Shown piece by piece: positions 1 to 8,013 of a stretch of DNA of 64,000 bases (position 1 is its first letter; every line of letters starts with the position of its first letter). The stretch is from assembly GCA_910579185.1 (NCBI GenBank), contig CAJTTG010000001.1, positions 656,386 to 720,385 on the forward strand, written 5' to 3'. Source of the stretch: an uncultured Muribaculaceae bacterium. GTDB lineage: Bacteria > Bacteroidota > Bacteroidia > Bacteroidales > Muribaculaceae. Made by a program: the position numbers and the translations under genes. Below the pieces are notes generated by a model. It was not told where the DNA came from. It was given only the letters and a program-made list of their open reading frames with translations, and did no database searches.

Positions 1-1315
1 CGACCGGATTGTAATCGTCGAACAGACATAGCTGTCTCACGCCCGTCTCCATCTCGGACTCACTGACCACATTGACAGCGGTCAGCGTTATGCGCCGCAC
101 AAGCAGATCGCCGTTGACAATGCGGTCGAACGTCTCCGCCACAGCTGCCTGAAAACGACGTACCGACGACGTAGGCCGCGCGAATGCCGCCGATCCGTGG
201 GCATGGCGCGGCACAAGCCGTCCGTAATGATCCACATCCACCGGCCCGTCGTAGCGCGCTAAGATCTCAGGACGCACAAGGCTCTCCCGATCGTAGCCCA
301 CATGCAGCGTCACGGCTTTTGCCACAAGATGCTTGGCCAAAAGATCCAGAGCCACGGTCTCAGCCATCTCCAGAGCCACGGTTCTCGCCCGATCGGCCGG
401 ATATGCCTCCATCAGCACCTGGCCGCAACCTGTTGATTTCGCCGACGGACGATAGGCCTTTATCTGAGCCATGGTCACAGGCTCCCATCCCCACGCATGA
501 TCAATCAGAAGCTCGGCGTTGACCCCGAAAATTCTGTAGAGCAGATTCTCATGCCCGATCGAGCAGCGCGCCACGTCGCCCATCGTAAACAATCCATATT
601 CAGCCAGCCGACGCGCCGTTCCCCTTCCGATGCGCCAGAAATCGGTCAACGGCTTGTGCCCCCAGAGCCGACGGCGATAGGTCTGCTCGTCGAGCATCGC
701 CAGCCGAACACCATCTTTATCCGGCGGCATGTGTTTGGCCACAATATCCATAGCCACCTTCGCCAGATAGAGATTGGTTCCAATTCCGGCCGTCGCCGTG
801 ATGCCGGTCTCCTCCATTATCTCACGGATCATACCTACGGCCATGTCGTGGGGCGTGGACTTCGCCGTGGCAAGATAGGGCGTTATGTCAATAAACACCT
901 CGTCGATCGAATACACATGGATATCCTCCGGCGCTACATGCCGCATATATATCCTGTAGATCCGGGTACTGTAGTCAATATAGAGAGCCATCCTCGGCGG
1001 AGCCACGATATAGTCAACGGCCATCGACAGATCTTTTTTCAGACAACTCTCGGAAACAGAACTTCCGCTGTTGCCTCGCCCTCGGTTGATCTGACGCACC
1101 TGCCGCATCACCTCGAAAAGCCTCGGACGACCGCTGATGCCACGCGCCTTCAACGGCGGCGAGACGGCGAGACATATCGTCTTGTCGGTTCTGGAGCTGT
1201 CGGCTACCACGAGATTCGTGTCGAGTGGATCCAGTCCACGCTCCACACATTCCACCGACGCATAGAACGACTTCAGGTCAATAGCGATATAATATTTCTG
1301 ATCCGGCTTCTTCAT
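1..1315 (-). CDS. Y-family translesion DNA polymerase (DinB/UmuC-like), cut by the left edge
   Basis: The complement reads open from an ATG at 1315 to the window edge, about 438 codons without a stop. Near the N-terminus is the palm motif IDLKSFYASVE (about residues 12-22), and at 136-139 the catalytic SIDE motif, followed by VFID; both are hallmarks of Y-family polymerases that copy past damaged bases. A little-finger-like region follows, and the C-terminus lies outside the window. The size and the atypical spacing of the early motifs fit the UmuC/ImpB/MucB group better than classical DinB. No UmuD-like (LexA/S24) partner lies upstream, where a sugar acetyltransferase ends 29 bases away. Family assignment is firm; the exact subgroup is inferred. 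Confidence 0.9.
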   Translation of the reverse strand, partial: MKKPDQKYYIAIDLKSFYASVECVERGLDPLDTNLVVADSSRTDKTICLAVSPPLKARGISGRPRLFEVMRQVRQINRGRGNSGSSVSESCLKKDLSMAVDYIVAPPRMALYIDYSTRIYRIYMRHVAPEDIHVYSIDEVFIDITPYLATAKSTPHDMAVGMIREIMEETGITATAGIGTNLYLAKVAMDIVAKHMPPDKDGVRLAMLDEQTYRRRLWGHKPLTDFWRIGRGTARRLAEYGLFTMGDVARCSIGHENLLYRIFGVNAELLIDHAWGWEPVTMAQIKAYRPSAKSTGCGQVLMEAYPADRARTVALEMAETVALDLLAKHLVAKAVTLHVGYDRESLVRPEILARYDGPVDVDHYGRLVPRHAHGSAAFARPTSSVRRFQAAVAETFDRIVNGDLLVRRITLTAVNVVSESEMETGVRQLCLFDDYNPV

Positions 1316-1344
1316 CCCCCCAATCGCACCATCAACAGTTTTTC

Positions 1345-1908
1345 TCAGATCGCTTTGATCACTCTCGCTGGATTGCCTGCCACCACCACATCCGACGGCA
1401 CATCACGGGTGACTACAGCCCCGGCACCGACAACGGAACGGTCGCCGATCGTGACTCCGGGAAGGATAGTGGCATTGCCTCCGATCCATACGCTGTTGCC
1501 GATCCTCACCGGCTCAGCCCATTCCACTCCGGTGTCGCGTTCCTTGTGATCAATAGGGTGGCACGCCGTGAAGATGCTCACATTCGGCCCGATGAACACA
1601 TTGTCACCGATCTCCACCGTTGCCTCATCAAGGATCGTCAGATTGAAATTAGCGAAAAAATTCTCGCCCACCGTAATGTTGCAGCCATAGTCGCAGCGGA
1701 AAGGCTGGTTGACATGAAACCGCTCCCCTACACGGCCCAGCACCGAACGCAAGATCGACTTCATAGCATCCACATCGTCGGGACATAGGTTGTTGAACTT
1801 CCACAGAGCGCGGCGCGTTGCGGCAAGACGGGAGAGGAACTCCGGATGCACCGCATCATACACCTCACCATCAAGCATTTTCTTCCATTCTCTTTCAAAA
1901 TCCGACAT
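1345..1908 (-). CDS. Sugar O-acetyltransferase (maltose/galactoside acetyltransferase family)
   Basis: This 187-residue protein has the Maa/LacA layout: an N-terminal helical region (residues 1-55) and then left-handed beta-helix hexapeptide repeats to the end (for example IGDNVFIGPNV and VWIGGNATILPGV). The likely catalytic histidine is H117 in TACHPID. Enzymes of this family move acetyl from acetyl-CoA to a sugar hydroxyl in the cytoplasm. The frame is open upstream to 1974, but the ATG giving MSDFEREWKKML at 1908 matches the usual family N-terminus. The Y-family polymerase starts 29 bases downstream on the same strand, so co-transcription is possible. The sugar substrate cannot be told from sequence. 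Confidence 0.93.
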   Translation of the reverse strand: MSDFEREWKKMLDGEVYDAVHPEFLSRLAATRRALWKFNNLCPDDVDAMKSILRSVLGRVGERFHVNQPFRCDYGCNITVGENFFANFNLTILDEATVEIGDNVFIGPNVSIFTACHPIDHKERDTGVEWAEPVRIGNSVWIGGNATILPGVTIGDRSVVGAGAVVTRDVPSDVVVAGNPARVIKAI

Positions 1909-2037
1909 ATCCGTATTGTTTTTGTGTGTTGTTGATCCGACCACAAAATTAATCAAAACGGGAGGCGATGTCAAGCCCCGGACTAAATCTTAACGAATGT
2001 TAGAAACGGTGTGCACCACGTGTTGCCCAACCCCTGT

Positions 2038-2541
2038 TCAAAAGCTGTTTTTCTGATATGCCCGTCGTGGCGTTCCGTCACTCACCGTTATCACTCCACA
2101 GTACGAGAAGCCACGCGATTCAAGCCAACCTATCATCCCGATATTATCCGCATGGGTATCAATCCGGATATTGCCGGTCAGCCCAATACAATACTCCAGG
2201 GCAGCATCCGCCACCCCATGCACCGATCCATCCGACGCAAGTCGATGAATGGTTCCGTATGCATCATCGTTCAGCCAACAGCCATCAATCGACCCATACG
2301 TCGGATCATCACCGACAATGAATGCGAACGTCCCGACCACCCGACCGGCAGCATCCGTGACAACGTAACCATTCCCTGCTTCCATATCGGCCGCGGCATC
2401 AGTTGCCGACGGATATTCCCCACTCCATTGAGCAGCATTTCCCCGGCTGCGCATGAACACCTTGGCCCGGCCATAGATCTCATCAATACGCCGCAGGTCG
2501 GCAGCGGTTGATCTGCGGATATGCAGGTTGCGGTCAGTCAT
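2038..2541 (-). CDS. GNAT family N-acetyltransferase
   Basis: The 167-residue product fits a single GNAT domain: an N-terminal beta strand and helix (IRRSTAADLRRIDEIY), a central strand VVGTFAFIVGDDP, and a C-terminal DTHADNIGMIGWLESRGF block, where N and the GF turn are typical of motif B. Such enzymes acetylate an amine using acetyl-CoA; the substrate is unknown. It overlaps the end of the META lipoprotein gene by 8 bases, which indicates translational coupling and membership in the leftward operon that begins with the metal-binding lipoprotein at 4599. Confidence 0.85.
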   Translation of the reverse strand: MTDRNLHIRRSTAADLRRIDEIYGRAKVFMRSRGNAAQWSGEYPSATDAAADMEAGNGYVVTDAAGRVVGTFAFIVGDDPTYGSIDGCWLNDDAYGTIHRLASDGSVHGVADAALEYCIGLTGNIRIDTHADNIGMIGWLESRGFSYCGVITVSDGTPRRAYQKNSF

Positions 2542-3019
2542 GTTTTCTCGTCAGCCGGATGATGTCTCTTGAATCGGACGCACTGAGCGTGGCCATCGCG
2601 CCATCTTCCGACAACTCGCAATATTCGATTTCGGGAAGCAGCTGCCGCAAAGCATCCTCCACGGCCATATCGTCGCAAGCCATCTCGGTCATCACCCCAT
2701 CGGCAAACTTTATGGAATTTCCTCGTGAGGCATAACTGCCGGATATCGTATTGCAACCGGTCCGCACAACATAAGTCTCATCAGCTGCAAGCTCCATCGC
2801 CACATCTACGCCCGGCATAGTCTCAGCCGGAGAAATGGCAATGGAATCGCCGCACATGATCCCGGCTATATCCCATTCACCGACAATCGATTTTCCGGCG
2901 TCCATCGTGGCCGATCCGAAATCCAGCTTCTCACCCTTTCTGTTCTCCTGTCGTCCGCCACAAGCAGCAAACAGCACCGCCGATGCAGCGACAGCAATTT
3001 TGAAAACAACACTATTCAT
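2534..3019 (-). CDS. META-domain (HslJ-like) lipoprotein
   Basis: The 161-residue protein begins with a lipoprotein signal ending in the lipobox LFAAC, followed by GG, so it is probably anchored to an envelope membrane. The rest resembles one META domain: IVGEWDIAGI near residue 45, a GCNTISGSY segment, and a C-terminal LSASDSRDIIRL strand. META/HslJ proteins are envelope proteins of poorly known role, sometimes linked to stress or antibiotic tolerance. It starts 12 bases after the ABC ATPase gene and overlaps the GNAT gene, so it sits inside the metal-transport operon. Confidence 0.85.
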   Translation of the reverse strand: MNSVVFKIAVAASAVLFAACGGRQENRKGEKLDFGSATMDAGKSIVGEWDIAGIMCGDSIAISPAETMPGVDVAMELAADETYVVRTGCNTISGSYASRGNSIKFADGVMTEMACDDMAVEDALRQLLPEIEYCELSEDGAMATLSASDSRDIIRLTRKHD

Positions 3020-3031
3020 TATGCTCTCTGA

Positions 3032-3727
3032 TTAATGATTGTCACAGCAATCGTAATGGATAAAATGGCTTGCCGAATGGCAGAAATGCAGCTCCTTGTC
3101 AACGATGATATGACGGTTGGCCATCGTCGCGATCCGCGACACCTCATGCGACACGAGGATTATAGTCGTGTTTTTTGCCAGTTCCGCCATGATGTCGTAG
3201 ATCCGCGCCTCAAAATGCTTGTCGACATAGCTCAGCGGTTCGTCGAGCACCAGCACACCGGGTCGGGAAACGATGGCTCGCGCAAGCAATGTGCGCTGCA
3301 GCTGCCCTCCCGAAAGCCGGCCTATGCTCTGGCTGCGGTATTGCTCCATCCCCACAGCCTCCAACGCCCCGGCCACAGCAGCTTTTGTCTCTTCAGCCGA
3401 CAAGCCGGTTTTCCCGTAAAGACCAAGCCCGACCACCTCCTCAACCGTTATTGGGAAATGGGAGTCGATCATATTTTTCTGCGGAAGATAGCCAATCGGC
3501 AACCGATCCACCGGCATCCCGTCGGAAAAGTATTCAACAGTCCCCGATGTCGGCTTCAGCAATCTCAGGATTATACGCAGCAATGTGGTCTTTCCGCCAC
3601 CGTTCGGACCCGTTATCGCCAGAAAATCACCGCGAAACACGTCCAGATCCACCGAACTGAGGATACGCCGTCCGTCACGCATCATCGCCACATCTTTCAA
3701 TCTGACAAGCAATTCTTTCTCTTCCAT
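3032..3727 (-). CDS. Metal ABC transporter ATP-binding protein (ZnuC/MntB-like)
   Basis: A typical ABC ATPase of about 231 residues. Walker A is GPNGGGKTT, the signature LSGGQLQ, Walker B VLVLDEP, and the switch histidine lies in VSHEV. Its closest recognisable group is the ATPases of zinc/manganese importers, and the gene upstream encodes a matching metal-binding lipoprotein. The last 19 residues are rich in His and Cys, suggesting a regulatory metal-binding tail. No membrane permease gene lies next to it, which is unusual. I chose the ATG at 3727; a TTG at 3736 in the same frame would overlap the upstream stop. Confidence 0.9.
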   Translation of the reverse strand: MEEKELLVRLKDVAMMRDGRRILSSVDLDVFRGDFLAITGPNGGGKTTLLRIILRLLKPTSGTVEYFSDGMPVDRLPIGYLPQKNMIDSHFPITVEEVVGLGLYGKTGLSAEETKAAVAGALEAVGMEQYRSQSIGRLSGGQLQRTLLARAIVSRPGVLVLDEPLSYVDKHFEARIYDIMAELAKNTTIILVSHEVSRIATMANRHIIVDKELHFCHSASHFIHYDCCDNH

Positions 3728-3732
3728 AACAC

Positions 3733-4599
3733 TCAATCTATGGCTTCGGCCACACGCCTCATCTGCTCAGGCCAGTCATAGCCCAAAAGGTTGACCTCAA
3801 CAGCCCTGACTCCGGCCTGACGGGCAACCTCAAGCGACCGCGTCAGATCAACTTCCGGCTGCACTATCATAACTTCTGCCCCGGCATTGCGCGCCTCGTC
3901 GATCTTATCCCGGAAAGCCTCTGCCGACATCTCCTTTCCCTCCGATCCGAGCGACAGCTGCCGCAAGGAATAGTCACGGGCGAAGTAGCTCAGCGACGGA
4001 TGCCAGGTGACGAACGTAGCTCCGGTTTTTGGAGCCAGTTTCCGTGTAATTTCAGAATCAAGGCTATCAAGTTCGGCCTGCAAATGCCGGTAATTTTCCT
4101 CATACAATCCGGCGTTATCAGGATCAAGCTCCACAAGAGCCCTGCACATATTGGCGGCGATCACACCGGCATTCTTCACGGAACTCCACACGTGGGGATC
4201 CAGATCCCCGTCATGACCATCATGGGAATCACATTCATGCGTGCCATGGAGAAGTTCAATCCCTTCCGACGAATCCACAATACGGAGATTGCTACCCCCA
4301 CCTTCAGCCATACGGTCGATCAGCGCATTCTCAAATGGCATATATCCGATACGGAAATAAGCCGCACTCCCCATGGCTGCCTTCATGGCCGACATAGGAG
4401 GATCGAAATTCTCCGGATCTGCCCCGTTGGCCAGCATCGTATTGACTTTCCAACCGTCGCCGGCAATGCGTTCAAGCAGATAACGCTGCGGCTCGATGCT
4501 GACAGTCAGCGTGCGGTCAGACCTCTTTCCGCCACACGATTGGAGCGACAACATCGCCACAAGGACAACAATCCACTGAAGTTTCATACATTTCATCAT
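3733..4599 (-). CDS. Metal ABC transporter substrate-binding lipoprotein (ZnuA-like)
   Basis: The 288-residue protein has a lipoprotein signal with lipobox LQSC, and then the two-lobed cluster A-I binding-protein fold: TVSIEPQRYLLERI, a short His/Asp-rich loop (HECDSHDGHDGD), DPHVWSSVKNA, TWHPSLSYFARDY and VQPEVDL. It should deliver zinc or manganese to an importer at the cytoplasmic membrane. The usual first histidine ligand (SPHxxEP in ZnuA) is replaced here by DPENFDPP, while the later His, His and acidic ligands remain. A -7 box in complement (4604-4611) ends only a few bases before the ATG. It is the first gene of the leftward operon with the ATPase, META and GNAT genes. Confidence 0.88.
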   Translation of the reverse strand: MMKCMKLQWIVVLVAMLSLQSCGGKRSDRTLTVSIEPQRYLLERIAGDGWKVNTMLANGADPENFDPPMSAMKAAMGSAAYFRIGYMPFENALIDRMAEGGGSNLRIVDSSEGIELLHGTHECDSHDGHDGDLDPHVWSSVKNAGVIAANMCRALVELDPDNAGLYEENYRHLQAELDSLDSEITRKLAPKTGATFVTWHPSLSYFARDYSLRQLSLGSEGKEMSAEAFRDKIDEARNAGAEVMIVQPEVDLTRSLEVARQAGVRAVEVNLLGYDWPEQMRRVAEAID

Positions 4600-4603
4600 G
4601 ATG

Positions 4604-4651
4604 CAAAATTAACTAATTTGACGCTAATACGGGAATAATTTCTTATTTTTG
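4604..4651. promoter_or_regulatory. Divergent promoter pair with near-leaderless starts
   Basis: On the minus strand TAATTTTG (4611-4604) ends 5 bases before the ATG at 4599. On the plus strand TATTTTTG (4644-4651) ends 7 bases before the ATG at 4658. Both match the Bacteroidetes -7 box TAnnTTTG, so transcription should start at or within a few bases of the start codons. The 32 bases between the boxes are AT-rich and could hold a shared operator, but I see no clear palindrome. Confidence 0.65.
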
Positions 4652-4657
4652 CAAACT

Positions 4658-5146
4658 ATGATACGTCAAGGAACACTTTCCGATGCCAAAGAAATGGCCG
4701 AAATATTCAATTATTACGTGGCCACATCCACGGTCATATTCTCCAACCGCCAGCTGTCGGCCGAAGAATTCGCCGACAAGATCCGCGATGTTGTGGACCG
4801 GTATCCCTTCTTCATCGCCGAGACGGAATCCGGGGAGATGGCCGGCTATTGCTATGCCCATCGCTGGATGCCGGATCCCGTATATGGCCGCTCATGGGAG
4901 GTCACCATCTACCTCAACCACAACTTCACCGGGATGGGGTTTGGTCGCCAACTGCTTGAAGCGGTGATAGCCGGAAGCCGGGCAATGGGTGCACATACAC
5001 TCGTGTCGTGCATCACAGCCGGCAACCATCCGTGCGAACGCCTGCACCAAGCATGCGGTTTCAAGCACATCGGCACATTTCCCGAGGTGGGCTACAAATT
5101 CGACCAATATCTCGACGACGCTTTGTATCAATTAATTCTGCAATAA
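4658..5146 (+). CDS. GNAT acetyltransferase, phosphinothricin acetyltransferase type
   Basis: The 162-residue protein matches the PAT-like branch of GNAT enzymes: MIRQGTLSDAKEMAEIFNYY, a conserved FSNRQLSAEEF region, the acetyl-CoA loop GMGFGRQL and a C-terminal motif CERLHQACGFKHIGTFPEVGYK. These enzymes N-acetylate small amines or amino-acid analogues. The frame extends to a TTG at 4649, but that codon lies inside the -7 promoter box; the ATG at 4658 fits both the family and the promoter. The next gene begins 2 bases after the stop. Confidence 0.9.
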   Translation: MIRQGTLSDAKEMAEIFNYYVATSTVIFSNRQLSAEEFADKIRDVVDRYPFFIAETESGEMAGYCYAHRWMPDPVYGRSWEVTIYLNHNFTGMGFGRQLLEAVIAGSRAMGAHTLVSCITAGNHPCERLHQACGFKHIGTFPEVGYKFDQYLDDALYQLILQ

Positions 5147-5148
5147 CA

Positions 5149-6000
5149 ATGAACAGCACTCCCTCTCTCCGCAGACTTCTTTCCGTTGCCGCGTCATTGG
5201 CAGCCTTATTGCCGGCGATGGCCGAACAACCGGACTCGATACCGATGCCCTCGGGCAACGGCAACGAACCATCGTTCATGATTCCCGGTGGTATAACCGA
5301 CCCGACGTCGGTCGACCTATCCAAACCACTGTTGCTGCCAACCTACGGCGTAGATCCATCATTGTCGCTCAAGTCTGCGCCGGCGATGCCCTCATTTTCC
5401 ACCGCAGGGCTCGCCTCCCCCGACATAGCCACATGGCATGGCGGATCTCTGAGCGCGTCATCGTCATTCAACAGCCTGCCAGGAATGATGGGTATTGAAA
5501 GCGGAATGATAAGCCTCAACCAGACCATCGGATCATTGTCACTCTCCTTATGGGGCGGAGCAACCCACTACGGATATTTCCGCGGCATGCAGAGATCCTG
5601 GGATTTCGGCGGCTCACTCAACTATCGGTTCAATGACCGCTGGAGCATAACCCTATTCGGCGAGTACCACTCGCCGCTCCATCCCATGACTCCCGGCATG
5701 GCAGGGTATATGGGCGTGCCACGGTTCGGCGGATATGCAAGCTATGAGATCAACGACCATTGGGGCATAAGTGTGGGCGCACAAGCACAGCGGTCGCTTG
5801 TCACCAACCAGTGGGAGGCACAGCCCATCGTCACTCCATATTACAAATTCAACGACGATGTCAAGATAGGCATCGACGTAGGCGGAATCATCTACAATAT
5901 CGCCAAGGACTGGATTGAGAGCTCCCACGGCCGACCGGTAGGATCGCCGGTGATTGCCCCTCCGAGACCCGGACCACCACCGGTAGCACCACGGCGGTAG
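5149..6000 (+). CDS. Exported protein, predicted small outer-membrane beta-barrel
   Basis: I do not recognise a named family. The ATG at 5149 gives a clear signal peptide (RRLLSVAASLAALLPAMA, cut near AMAEQ) and a mature protein of about 258 residues. A low-complexity Ser/Pro/Met-rich stretch is followed by alternating polar and hydrophobic strands with many aromatics (SLSLSLWGGATHYGYF, WSITLFGEYHSP, HWGISVGAQAQ, VTPYYKFNDDVKIGIDVGG), a pattern of beta-barrel strands. The C-terminus is Pro/Arg-rich instead of ending in the usual aromatic residue. It starts 2 bases after the acetyltransferase gene and is probably co-transcribed with it. Confidence 0.75.
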   Translation: MNSTPSLRRLLSVAASLAALLPAMAEQPDSIPMPSGNGNEPSFMIPGGITDPTSVDLSKPLLLPTYGVDPSLSLKSAPAMPSFSTAGLASPDIATWHGGSLSASSSFNSLPGMMGIESGMISLNQTIGSLSLSLWGGATHYGYFRGMQRSWDFGGSLNYRFNDRWSITLFGEYHSPLHPMTPGMAGYMGVPRFGGYASYEINDHWGISVGAQAQRSLVTNQWEAQPIVTPYYKFNDDVKIGIDVGGIIYNIAKDWIESSHGRPVGSPVIAPPRPGPPPVAPRR

Positions 6001-6151
6001 TTGAACAAATTCTACACGCAATGCATTAAACAAAAGGTGCAATCAATAAAAGCAGCACCACTCACAAGCGCAAAACACTTTTAAACAATCCAATACAGCC
6101 AAAACGCAAAGTTTTAATACAACCAAAAAACAACCACAGGCTACAACACAA

Positions 6152-6433
6152 ATGGCATCAGCAAAAAGTAAGATCAAGCAATGGTTATCGGCTCTATCAT
6201 TCCGCACCGGAATCATAATAGCCGCGCTCTGTATAGCATGCTACATAATCTCATTTGCCCAGATGCTGCTGCCGATATCCGTCGCTGCAAAAGGAATTCT
6301 ATGGACAATATTCTTCGGTCTGGCAAAAGCGTGTCAATACTCCGCGCTGTTGATACTCGGTTCTTCCGGCATAGCCAGAATCAAGGCATACTTCAAAAAC
6401 AGGAAACAAACAAGCATACAAAATGGGAAATAA
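6152..6433 (+). CDS. Small two-TM membrane protein (transporter-suffix-like)
   Basis: A 93-residue protein with a basic N-terminus and two hydrophobic segments (about residues 19-42 and 44-72), ending in a basic KAYFKNRKQ tail. The pattern, including FRTGIIIAALCIACYIISF and a GLAKACQY segment, recalls the short domain called transporter suffix, which occurs alone or at the C-terminus of permeases. This is recognition by memory and not certain. It overlaps the next membrane-protein gene by 11 bases, so the two are likely translated together. Confidence 0.7.
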   Translation: MASAKSKIKQWLSALSFRTGIIIAALCIACYIISFAQMLLPISVAAKGILWTIFFGLAKACQYSALLILGSSGIARIKAYFKNRKQTSIQNGK

Positions 6434-6830
6434 CATACGCCACCGCCGCCTGTACGCATTTTTCAACAGCACACTGCTGAACTCAATGGAGACCACGGCT
6501 ATCATCAGCCTAATGCTGATGGGCTATTGCAACGACATATTAATGCCGTCGATTTGCGCCTCACTATCGTTCGTGATCTTCATTGGATATTCCCTATGGT
6601 TCTGGATCAAGAAACCAAGGACGGAAATGATCAACACATGGCTATCGAACATCTCATCGCTTTATGTGCTCTATTTCCTGATCGTCGTGGCCACAAAAAC
6701 AGAATCGCAGATATGGTACGCGATACCGGCGGCTTGCGGTATCATAACACTTTTCATAACCCTGATCTGGCGTAAAAGCATACTGTTTTTCATCAGCGAG
6801 CCGGATCACCAGACCACATTATCAAACTAA
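6423..6830 (+). CDS. Hypothetical multi-pass membrane protein
   Basis: The 135-residue protein has four likely membrane segments (about 24-44, 46-62, 75-93 and 97-115) and no motif I recognise. It overlaps the preceding small two-TM gene by 11 bases, and the AI-2E transporter gene begins 22 bases after its stop, so the three may be one transcript. The two small proteins could be partners of the transporter; that is inferred from position only. Confidence 0.65.
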   Translation: MGNNIRHRRLYAFFNSTLLNSMETTAIISLMLMGYCNDILMPSICASLSFVIFIGYSLWFWIKKPRTEMINTWLSNISSLYVLYFLIVVATKTESQIWYAIPAACGIITLFITLIWRKSILFFISEPDHQTTLSN

Positions 6831-6852
6831 AAAATCAAACACCTACCGACCG

Positions 6853-8007
6853 ATGACAACCGGAAAAGAATATACTTTCGACCGCGTGGTACGCATCATA
6901 TTCGCCGTGGTGCTTCTCGCCGGAGCCGTATGGCTTGTCAACACCCTCAAAAACGTGCTGCTGCCATTCCTCGTGGCATGCCTTCTGGCCTACATGTTTG
7001 AACCATTCGTGCAACACAACCGCCGCCTGCTCAACCTCAAAGGGCGTCTCGTGGCGATATTCGTCACTCTCTTCGAAGCGTTCTTCCTGCTCTGCATCCT
7101 GCTCTACTTCGTTGGTCCGGCCGTGATGAACGAGCTGCACCAGATGGCCGACATCATGAAACGATATGCCGCTACAGAGCTTCATGGCAACATTATTCCG
7201 GCGGAAGTCCATCAATTCCTGCGCCACACACTCGACTTTGAATCCTTGTCGGAGTCACTGACACAACAGGAATGGATGACAATGCTCGAAAGCATGCTCC
7301 ACACCACATGGAACGTAATTTCCGGCAGTATCGCGGTCATTGTAGGCATATTCAACTGGTTCATCGTATTGCTCTACGTGGTGTTCATAATGCTCGACTA
7401 CGAAAAACTCGGAAAGGGATTCCGCCACATGGTGCCTCCGGCCTACCGCCATATAGTATTCGCCATCAGCGGCGACATCAAGAACTCCATGAACCACTAT
7501 TTCCGAGGGCAAGCCCTGATAGCCTGCATTGTTGGCATTCTGTTCGCCATAGGATTCTCCATAATCGGCATGCCTCTGGCCATTGTGTTCGGTCTGTTCA
7601 TCGGTCTGCTGAACCTTGTGCCCTACCTACAGCTCGTGTCGCTCATCCCGGCCGTAGTACTTTGCATCATCTCCTCCGCAAGCGGCGACGCAGACTTCTG
7701 GACTATATTCCTGCAATGTATTGCCGTCTACTGCATCGTCCAGGCAATCCAGGATCTGTACCTCACGCCACGCATCATGGGTAAAGCCATGGGACTCAAC
7801 CCGGCAATAATACTGCTGTCGCTATCCGTGTGGGGCACATTATTCGGATTCATCGGGCTTATTATCGCGCTTCCGCTGACCACCCTGCTGCTCTCATATT
7901 ACGAGCACTATATCTCCGGCAACGGGACACCATGGGCAAGACAGGACGCCAAATCCCTGGAAGAAATGACAGAGGTGCCACTGTCGGACGACACGGACAA
8001 AGACTGA
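6853..8007 (+). CDS. AI-2E family transporter (PerM/YdiK-like permease)
   Basis: The 384-residue membrane protein has the family layout: two N-terminal membrane helices, a polar middle section (about residues 100-150), then five or so helices containing the conserved GQALIACIVGILFAIGFSIIG and GLNPAIILLSLSVWGTLFGF regions. The family name comes from TqsA, linked to autoinducer-2 export, but most members have unknown substrates and some act as sodium/proton antiporters. The charged C-terminus is cytoplasmic. It converges with mltG, with only 6 bases between the stops and no clear terminator between them. Confidence 0.92.
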   Translation: MTTGKEYTFDRVVRIIFAVVLLAGAVWLVNTLKNVLLPFLVACLLAYMFEPFVQHNRRLLNLKGRLVAIFVTLFEAFFLLCILLYFVGPAVMNELHQMADIMKRYAATELHGNIIPAEVHQFLRHTLDFESLSESLTQQEWMTMLESMLHTTWNVISGSIAVIVGIFNWFIVLLYVVFIMLDYEKLGKGFRHMVPPAYRHIVFAISGDIKNSMNHYFRGQALIACIVGILFAIGFSIIGMPLAIVFGLFIGLLNLVPYLQLVSLIPAVVLCIISSASGDADFWTIFLQCIAVYCIVQAIQDLYLTPRIMGKAMGLNPAIILLSLSVWGTLFGFIGLIIALPLTTLLLSYYEHYISGNGTPWARQDAKSLEEMTEVPLSDDTDKD

Positions 8008-8013
8008 CGGAGA

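Noticed and set aside
497..1549. 350-codon open frame on the plus strand
   Set aside because: It is antisense to the Y-family polymerase and acetyltransferase genes, whose motifs are clear, and its product is Arg/His-rich with no recognisable domain.
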